DNA of 64,000 bases from Halichondria panicea (Eukaryota; Porifera; Demospongiae; Suberitida; Halichondriidae), in contig NC_087377.1 in NCBI RefSeq assembly GCF_963675165.1, forward strand, positions 9,875,122 to 9,939,121. The letters are read 5' to 3'. Shown here piece after piece: positions 55,933 through 64,000 of the stretch. Below the pieces are notes generated by a model. The model was not told the DNA's origin. It searched no databases and saw nothing but the letters and a program-made list of their open reading frames with translations. Both the position numbers and the translations under genes were made by a program. Positions within the stretch are counted from its first letter, which is position 1, and each line of letters begins with the position of its first letter.

Positions 55933-57978
55933 CTGTCCATAAGCGCTATTCGACTCTAGTTGAATGTCTGTTCCAATAGTAGTAATTTCATCGTACAATG
56001 AGCTAGCCGGTGCTTTCTGGTTCTCACTAGTTTCCGTTGAGAGCTTTAGTCTCTTTCTCCTGACAATCAACACCACAATCAGATTCTCATGATGAGTTTT
56101 TATATCACGACGACCCCTTACGAAATCATGCCTCGAGGCTACGTGACCGTGTAATAAAATAATATAACACGGAGGGGACTGTATGACTCTTATTTACACC
56201 CTGCATGCATGTAGTAACATTGACAACGTGATATAAACAACCTAGTCTGTTGCCTGTTCCCATTCGCATATAAAAAGTTAAAAGTGTAAAAAAATTACAC
56301 GATTTTAACTTAAAAATAATATACTCGACAGTATAATTATATTTTCAATTCATACTACAATAGCAACCGTGCAGTTGAAAGCACCTATATTTTACAACTC
56401 ACCGTAAGGTAGCACACACACGATTGTCTCAGGCTCAGTGCTCCAGGCCAGACTCCAGCATTAGTGCAAGTGATGGTGTTGGGTACAGTCAGTAAGAGTC
56501 CATTGTAACACTGGTAAGTCAGCACTGTTCCCTCCAACACTGTCTCGTTCAACATCTCATAGCCAACTATAGTTTCGTTGGAAGGCTCCTTGAGTAAAGA
56601 GCAGTTTACTGTATTGGAACAAAAAGTACACTTAGTCTAGTACTGTTCAGATTACAGTACAGATTCTGAATCAAAAACATGCAAAGAAGAGAAAAATGGT
56701 TACCTGGCCTCTCCCTGCACACCAAGCTCCCAGGATTCTCCACCCACTCTCCCCTACAACCCACATCAGTGCATGTGCTGGTCCTCACATCAGGGGGGAA
56801 CAGTCTTTCGTCACAGCAATAGGTGACCTGTGAACCTAATGAGAAGGGTGGTGTCCCACCACTGATGTCCACACTACCTCTGGGTGGTACAGCAGGAGAA
56901 CCACAAGTTACTGGGGGATCTAAGTATATCCAATAGAAGCTGTCCACATAATTATAGTCAGCATGTACCTGTAACTGGATCGACTGCTGCAGTCAAATGT
57001 CCCAAGGTCAGGAGACCACCCAATACTGCTGCACATGTTGAAGTCTTCACTTCATTCTCTCCACTACAAGTATAAAGGTGAGTATGGATCCACTAATGGT
57101 GACAGGTATTGGTGATGATCACACCAGCAGCAGTAGACGGTGTGGGGCACTCAACTGCAAGGAGGACAAGGTATACACGTTTGTTAAAACCATGCATAAA
57201 TTTAAATGGCATATACTTAGATCCACAATTGGACGTTTTTTCTCATTCCAGCACAATTGTCAGCTCTGATGGTCACATTGTAAGGATTGTTATAGGAGAC
57301 AATGACTTGTGCCGAGGTGGTATCCACGGTGACTGGTGAGCCGGAGAGGGGTGGTGATGAAATTGTAAGGACATAGCTGACAGGCACACCACTAGTAGAG
57401 GAGGAGTCTCATCCAGAGTGATATTAGAGGAGCTATGAGTGGAGAACACTCTTGTGTTCAGTGGAGGGGAGGGTGGATCTGTGTAAATCAATTGTTCAAC
57501 ATTGTCATTTATTGAACAAAGAACTCACCAGCCACAGTGACATTGTGAGCTCTCTCCCACACACAACACCATCCTCTACAATGGAGGCCTCAGACAGTGA
57601 AGTGAGAGTGGCAGTGAGCATTCCTCTACTGGAGTCAGTGAGAACACCACGGAATGCTGGAGTACCTTGTGTACTATCAGTGTTGCTGGTACTTAAAGCA
57701 ATCCTGAACACTTGGCCTTGTGGTGGAGTGATGTCCCACAGTACAACGCTACCAGTAGAGTGCAGGTGAAGGTGGAAATGTCATTAGGACAGGCCACAGT
57801 GGGATTGGGTGTTAGTGTGGCTGCAAAATGTCTTTAATAATTAGTGACCCATAACTATTGCACTTAAACTAAATTAACCATCATTCTATAATTAATTATT
57901 AAAGCTAGCAAGATCTATAGTTCACCTACCTTCTACTTGCCATAAAGATACTAACAATACTAGTGTGACAGTAAACAT
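55933..57978 (-). pseudogene. Receptor D: signal, Ig-like, Fn3, two CCP, tail (broken)
   Basis: Exons: 57978-57930 (signal MFTVTLVLLVSLWQVEG), 57820-57529 (Ig-like; VACPNDISTFTC, then a shift before GSVVLWDITPPQGQ), 57478 to about 57250 (Fn3; DPPSPPLNTRVFS, then a shift before GVPVSYVLTISSPPLSG), relic near 57168 (VECPTPST... then stop), 56919-56704 (CCP1, open), 56608-56403 (CCP2, small insertion shifting the frame after NAGVW), about 56092-55933 (tail; SLYDEI, TDIQLESN, AYGQ). The front half of the membrane segment has been replaced by sequence also present at 23095-23215. CCP1 has YCCD where B' has YRCD, and VGCRG for VGGRG. With at least four lesions it is dead. It shows that the CCP lineage once had an Ig/Fn3 front end. 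Confidence 0.75.
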
Positions 57979-58246
57979 ATCTGATCTCTGCCCTGAGTGG
58001 TAATCATGCCAGTAACTGTGTATAGATCATCAAATTTGATTAAACACTGAGATCCGCCCTGTTGCAAAAATTTAATGTGGGTGTAGATCTAGACTTTCAC
58101 CGGAAACAAATAAAGTTTTAATTATGGAGTTTAAATGCCCAGCGACTCACACTGTACAAGTTCTGCAAAAGTGGTATGATAAAGTTGGTTTTGTATCTAG
58201 TTTAGTTATATATATATATCCTCCAAGTTACTTTAGTGAACTGACT
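57979..58246. promoter_or_regulatory. Shared head-to-head promoter region of receptors D and E
   Basis: The start codons of D (57978, -) and E (58247, +) are 268 bp apart, so both promoters lie here. CACCGGAAA (58098-58106), an ETS-like core, is conserved upstream of receptor C. An in-frame ATG at 58124 would add 41 residues to E but disagrees with paralog C. Confidence 0.5.
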
Positions 58247-61200
58247 ATGGAGTTTGGATATTGTAAGCCTAAAGCAGCAGTCAGCAATACTCTAACCATT
58301 CTTGCTCTGGTTCTCTTTTGTGTCTTTGCTGCTGCAAAAGATGAAGGTAAAAAGCACAACTATATCCACTTGCACTGCACTGAGCAATAAGCTAACTGTG
58401 AATGCAAAATAATATATTTTCACTGCCTATCATTCTGTTCATTATCTTGCATGCAGCAAATGTGCTCAGTTTTCAAGCAGAGAGAGACCTAATACCTGTT
58501 GGTCGACCTATGAGCTATAGCTGCAAAGTGAAGGGACGTGCAGTGTGGGAGTTTGGTACTTATTACTTCAACACAGCCTCCAGCGACTTTGTGGGAAATA
58601 GAAGCAATATCATTGAAGGAGTGAACATAACTGACTTTACTGATGCAAGTGGCAATCATCTTTCCAAATTATTTCTTTCTTCATCCATTGTCCAAAGTCT
58701 GAATGACACAGATATGGCCTGTGGTGCAACAATAAGTCGGAATATAAAACCAACTGAAAACGAGAAGATTAGAGTTAAAGTTTTTAGTAAGTTCTCAAGT
58801 TTATTGCACAGCAAAAAACAACAACTTCATCTCCCCCTTCCACAGGTTCCCCTACTTCCCCTGGAAATCTGAGAGTGGTGTCAGAGAGGCAGAAAGAGGT
58901 CACTCTGATGTGGGAACCTTCGTTCTTGGCATTCAACATCTCCCCTCAGTACAAAGTGTATGTGGATGGTGTCATCAAAGCTACGACGGAACAAAATTAT
59001 TTTGTGTTCTCAAAACTGGAGCACTCGTGTGATTCTCATCAGATACGAGTGGAAGCGTACAATGAAGTCGGCAGTAACACCTCTGAGCACATCGAAGTGG
59101 TCTTACCTGCAGGTGTGTGTGTATATGGGATGCCGTTTGTGTCAAGAACACCATGTGAAAACTGCATGTTCAATGTGCATAAAAATCCACGACTATACTG
59201 TATCGGTCTCCTGATTTACTAAATCCGGCTCACGCTATACTAAACTGGTCTCATGCCTTAGTAAATCGAAGGTTCCACAACGTGAGACCGCTTTAGGAAA
59301 TCAGGAGACCGGTTTAGTAAAGTGTGAGCCCGCTTTAGTAAAGGTGATAAGGCCACTCCAAGCCATACATTCTGGTCATAGTACTTTAGTCAAGAGGATA
59401 GAGGATGCGGATGGGAGGGTTATTAGACTTAACCATTTTAGAAAAAATGTTGTGCGATCTTACATGCAAGCATCATGTGATGTAATAACAAACACTTAAT
59501 AGTACCAAGGGCGTATGAAGAGAAGAGGGCATGCATGCAACTACAATCTATCATTATATTACAAATGGGCAGGGGCTTATGTCTAAAAATAGTAAAGAAT
59601 GCATTGCACGTGCACTTTATACTAGCCTTCTTTTACTCTTTCCCTAGTGGGCGATTGGCTAAATCATGGCTAAATATAGCATATCCTGCTGACTCATCAA
59701 TAATATGACGCATACACAGTATACACATTGTAAGTTGCATGCCCTCTTCTCTTCATACGCCCTTGATAGTACGTACTGATTCAGTTCAGTCACAATAAAA
59801 TTCATGAGAAATAAACAGGATGACCAGAAACTATTAAATACACATAATTTATTTAGAAGTCATAAAAATGAGCTTTTGTTGGTTAATCTACTGACTGCTA
59901 GCTCAGTGGAAAGTATTCAGTTAGATTTAGATTCTATTGTGTAAGCCAGCTTATAAGACAGCCTTAAACTTAGGGCTACTCCAAGCCACCCATGCACACT
60001 GTGACAGTCCATATAAATTATGTGATATGTGCATATAATTATAAAGACAACACAAAATAATAGTGCGTACTGATATAAACTTGTGAGCCTGCCCATAGAA
60101 CGTATAACGCTTTCATACACTGAATTAATCATTAAGCTATACACTCAGGAAACAGAATTGGCGATATTCCGTGCGTTCCGTGAAATAATGTGGCCATTTC
60201 TGACGGAAGGAATACTTTTAAGGACACCTATAATTTTATTATCCTGTCAAAAAATTGTCTCGTTTTACTTGCATGGTGCTTTACTTATCCCTTTGTGTTA
60301 GTGATTAGTCTCATTGCATAATATCCTCTCCATGGTGACGACCTTTGTGATACCTTCACTCCTCTATATGCACAGTTCCTGAGGTGGGTGCACTGAGTGA
60401 CAGCATCTCTACCGATATTACAAAGAGTGGTGCTCAAGTTCAATTCACAGTGTCCTTTAACGTGAGTTTGATTAATAATTTTGTCAGTGACTCCATACTA
60501 AACATTTTATGCATGCGTGAGTGGCATGGTCTATGTTGTGCTTTGGAGGAATAATGTGGGAATAATATCCAATTTGAAAATTTTTTCTTCAACAAAGAGG
60601 CCAGAGAGGTATGCTAAAGGATGTAATTATTGCTTGATACAGCTAGTAAGACTTACATTTTTAAAATTAGGTTGAGGGTGTGCCCAGAAAGACTGTCAAC
60701 AAGCAAGGCAGTCCTTCAAAGCGACCTGCTGAAGTGTCATACCGGCAAAACTTTTGGCTAATAATATAGCTTTAACGCTCATTGTGGTCAGATATCTATA
60801 CTACTGTTGTAAATACAGTGCATGCCTGGGTAATAATTATCAATATCAGCCAGATATATATATCTGGATAATACCCAGGGTGCAGACTGAAGCACCACCC
60901 ACCACCCTATTAGCTTGCATTGCTTTTTAACAAACTGAAGTGCATTAATGCGTGGCGAATCACAATGCAGAATGCAATTTATGTTATTGATCCTGAATTT
61001 GATCCTTGAAATTACTACACAATCACCATAAGTATAATTATTATGTCATGCATGCCCTGTGTGTACTGCTAATACAACTCGAGCCCATGCATGCAGTTGT
61101 ATTAGCTGCATGTACATCCCTCTTGCATGAGTAATAACCTATACTTATAGTGTAGCCCGTGTACAGCTATCAAAAACATGCAACTCCAAAAATGATGTCT

Positions 61201-64000
61201 TTTGCACCCATACAGCAAGCCGTGTCATGTCCCGCTCACCCGGTAACCAACTACACGGTGACGCTCACCTCAAGTATGTCTACCCCTATCACTCGGACAG
61301 TGGCCATACCCCCTGAAGACAGCGTCTCTATCACAGTGGGGGGTCTGAATGACAACACACTCTACACTTACCAGGTGCACGCAAACAATGTCATTGGAAG
61401 TGCCTCCACAGCAATGAAAACATTCTGTAAGTGCACATAATATATTTACTAGGTATTATATTATGCATTCACAATAAAAGCTTTGCGCAGAGTTATATTT
61501 AAGGGAGAAAGAAGAAGAGTAGAGTGAGATCTGAATATATATGGATGTGGTCTCTCCAGAACTCTCTGATTTCTCTTTCTAAGAGCAACAAGACGCTTGG
61601 TCCTATCTTAGGTGTTGTTGTTGGTTTTGTCCATGGGAGACTTTTTATATATAGCTACGGCCTAGCTAGCTATAGCATATAGTCACCGCTCAGTTCAGTC
61701 TAGCTTATATTTTATTACAATGCCAATAGTAGATCAGTTTGGAGGTCAGGGGGTATACTCTCATTGTCCCCACTTTAACACTGATAAATATTATTGTTTG
61801 CAGCAACGTAGAATAGAACACATATACACAGAGCACAGTACAGAACCTTATATTATATACAAAGCTAAACTATAGATGTTACCAACTAAATACAGTTCTA
61901 ACTCTAGCTAGATTGTTATAGGTCAATACAGATACATTACAGCTACTTCTAGATAGTTCCAGTGGATACTACACTACTGTTGCATGTAACACGTACAGTA
62001 CATTCCTGGGTATACTGTATACGAGTAGAAAAGTTTGAGGTGTTTTTAATTTCGGGTTTTTCGTGGGTGGCTGCAGAAGATTTTAAAACCCATGGAAGGC
62101 TTCGTATGTGCATGCGAGATAAGTGCCACACCCTAACTCCACGATATTTACTACCCGCGAAATTTTCTAAATATTGAATTGCACGAAATTTTACACCCAT
62201 ACGGTATTGGTATAATACTCATGCAGGATATGTTGCTTTTTACCTAAAGCACCACCCACCTCCGTATAGATTGCATTGCTTTTATAAGAAACTTTATTGT
62301 GGTTGTTTGCAGTACGCATTTCTGAGGATGCATGTATTCGTAGCGAATTACATGCAGTCATGTAGAATCTTGCAACCTGATTGGTTCATTACATAATGAC
62401 CCTTGAGATTATTAATAACATAATTATAATGAATCTCATTAACCGGGCAACCAGTTAGACGCATAGAGGCTCAAATGTCATTGATGCTACTTGGAAACCA
62501 GTATGACGCAGGACTATTATGCAATCAGTAATAAATAGGTTATTATATGCCTCGGTTGCGCCATGCGCAGCGGTATAGTGTGTGTGTAGAGTGCTACAGC
62601 TGCTCAGATATAGATGAAGTGAAAGTAAGAGTTTCTATATAGGCTTCTGGACTCAGTGCAATTTGTGGAATTGCAAGATAATGCTTTGCATGTTCTTGAG
62701 TTATGGCTAGTTTTGTCTGAGTGAGAAAAAGCTGCAAAGCCATGCACACTGTTTCTCATTTTAAATAGCTAATTATGGACTTTGAACTTTCGGCAGCCTT
62801 TTTAGCAACAACCAAAGTCGATCATTTCCCAATGCAGTATAATACCGTTTTTTATAGTAGCTTCATTGCTATAAAGATTTGGCGCCTCCACCAAAGAATC
62901 AGCACCCGCGATGCTTTTATTACTTATGCAAGAGGGATGTACAGCTAATATACAACTCGAGAGTTTTATTAGCAGTACAGCACAAGGGCATGAGTAAAAA
63001 CCTTTATTGCTCATTGTGTCAAGACATCAAAGGCATTTGCACTAGTTGTAAATACAGTATCACCCAGGATGTAGTCAATATAAATGGATGATGATATTGA
63101 TGAGCCTCGATATCTGAACACCTGGTATCCCCACCTCATCAGAAACCACGTGGACCCTTAATGCGTAGATGTTTGCTATGAATATCATTATGTGGCAAAT
63201 CTTTCATCCGGATAATGGAGAAATCAGATGATCGGGGTTCGAATAATCAAGGCTCAACTGTACCCACCATGTAAACTAAATCACAACCCTTCACCTATAG
63301 TTAGCTTAAGAAACTAGAGTGCATTGATGCCTGGCGAATCCTAATGCAGCTGTCCATAGACTGTAGTCCATAAGGTAATGATCCTTGAAATTATTACACA
63401 ATCAACAATAAGTAGGTTATTACGTCATACCCTCGTGCTGCACTGCTAATATAACTCGAGCCCGAGCGACATAGCCCCTCAGGCTCGAGTTGTATTAGCT
63501 GTTTATCCCTCTTGCATGAATAATAACCTATACTAACATATATACGTATTCACTGCATGACCCACAAAAGAAACCCTTTTGCTATGAGAGACAGTTTTCT
63601 TTAGCCCTGTGAGATTTATAGAAAATAGTGCTGAACTGTAAATGTAAAGAAAGGTTTTCTGAATCTGTCAAAATTGCCATGTACATTTTATTTATCACTA
63701 CCCCCGGGCCGGGGCCCCTGCCACCAGATACTACTGATGTGCGCCGTGCCACTGCCATAGAGATGAATAATGACACACTGTTTCTGCACTGTGAGTTTTT
63801 GCTGGGGTCAAACGCACTTGGCTGTCAGGTGAGAGCACAAAACAATAGCTCAAATGAAATGTGCATTGCATAACTTGTATAATAATAGCTACCCTCGGTT
63901 GTACTATCATCTCATTGTGCGTTAAAAATGGATCTCAACTGCTTAGTTTATTCTTTAGCTCTAATTCTGGAGTCCTAAACGCTCGTTTGAGCACTTACTT
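58247..64000 (+). CDS. Receptor E: signal, Ig-like, 2 x Fn3, Cys module (3' end beyond window)
   Basis: Exons: 58247-58346 (signal MEFGYCKPKAAVSN..., 33 residues), 58457-58786 (Ig-like; AVWEFGTYYF, ITDFTDASG, DTDMACG), 58846-59112 (Fn3; VTLMWEPSFLAFN, IRVEAYNEVGS), 60376-60461 and 61216-61426 (split Fn3; ITKSGAQVQFTVSF, then NYTVTLTSS, TVGGLNDNTLYTYQVHANN), 63728-63828 (first Cys-module exon; LFLHCEFLLGSNALGC). All donors and acceptors are consensus, phases agree (1,1,1,0,1,0), and 365 residues are open without a lesion. The next Cys-module exon, membrane and tail exons should lie past the window edge. The exon sizes 100, 86, 211 and 101 nt equal those of receptor C exactly, so C and E are recent duplicates. 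Predicted type I surface receptor; ligand and tail unknown. Confidence 0.8.
59205..59345. repeat. Short interspersed palindromic repeats in a receptor E intron
   Basis: 'gatttactaaa', 'ggtctcctgattt', 'aaatcaggagacc' and 'gctttagtaaa' words recur in both orientations, giving several alternative hairpins over 140 bp. Confidence 0.5.
60880..61140 (+). repeat. Dispersed repeat in receptor E introns (also 63300-63540)
   Basis: Shared blocks with 63300-63540 are 'gtgcattaatgcgtggcgaatc', 'tgatccttgaaattactaca', 'tgctaatacaactcgagcc' and 'ccctcttgcatgagtaataa'. Reversed pieces occur at about 62925-62990. Both copies contain an internal 'ctcgag' inverted pair. Confidence 0.55.
61780..61980 (+). repeat. 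Second copy of the repeat at 4850-5065
   Basis: Same order of blocks from 'gtagaatagaacac' to 'agttccagtggatactac'. It is located in the receptor E intron before the Cys-module exon. Confidence 0.5.
62100..62920 (+). repeat. Palindromic-family relic and family A copy 3
   Basis: About 62110-62205 ends 'cacgaaattttacacccatacggta', a relic of the family at 20976-21174. 62546-62920 is a family A copy ('tgcctcggttgcgccatgcg' head, 'ccaccaaagaatcagcaccc' tail). Both sit in the receptor E intron. Confidence 0.6.
63196..63262. repeat. Decayed pogo/Tigger-type end
   Basis: 'ccggataatggagaaatcag' and 'ggttcgaataatcaaggctcaactgta' resemble the CAGTAGAACCTCGATTATCC end of 50684-50983, complemented. Confidence 0.4.

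Noticed and set aside
58124-58246. Earlier in-frame ATG for receptor E
   Set aside because: It would place 41 mostly non-hydrophobic residues before the signal peptide, and paralog C starts at the MEFGYC codon.

Overview
This window looks like nuclear DNA from an early-branching animal, most probably a demosponge. Genes are split by many short GT-AG introns. Protein modules are animal-type: Ig-like, fibronectin III (Fn3), CCP/Sushi, single-pass membrane segments and tyrosine-bearing tails. The intergenic DNA is AT-rich and dense in short inverted-repeat transposons. The sponge assignment is inference from domain style and repeat style; the species was not determined. Everything below comes from reading the sequence. 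No alignments or database searches were run.

Layout. 0-8.6 kb: a complete intronless small-molecule methyltransferase gene (-) at 927-1826, a two-exon 3' gene fragment (-) at 5744-6519, and repeats. 8.6-29.5 kb: first half of a receptor cluster, with an orphan membrane/tail exon set (8894-9334, +), receptor A (12961-17984, +), CCP receptor B' (19654-21237, -, broken) and receptor B (21563-29452, -, eleven exons, one in-frame stop). 29.5-42.2 kb: a block of nested transposons, including a foldback element invaded by a hAT-like element, a broken YqaJ-nuclease gene, LINE tails, and an apparently complete 2.35-kb Tc1-like element carrying a DD34E transposase plus a second spliced gene. 42.2-64 kb: second half of the cluster, with receptor C (+, damaged, possibly now soluble), a CCP tail relic, CCP receptor D (-, broken) and receptor E (+, intact as far as the window edge).

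How the genes fit together. Receptors A, B, C and E share one exon plan: signal peptide, Ig-like exon, Fn3 exon, a second Fn3 domain split over two exons, a Cys-containing module, a membrane exon, and tail exons. Nearly all extracellular exons are symmetrical phase 1-1 or form phase-matched pairs. B' and D carry two CCP exons, yet end in a tail with the same tyrosine motif grammar as A and C (YEEV/YDEI followed by IQLE-[PS]N-x-AYG). Segments several kb long were copied between the two halves of the cluster: the convergent arrangement of tail(+) facing CCP-tail(-) is present at both 17.4-20 kb and 48.3-52.3 kb. Most copies are decayed by small indels, nonsense codons or transposon insertions. 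This is the signature of a rapidly evolving, birth-and-death receptor cluster. A role in self/non-self recognition or immunity is plausible but is inference only.
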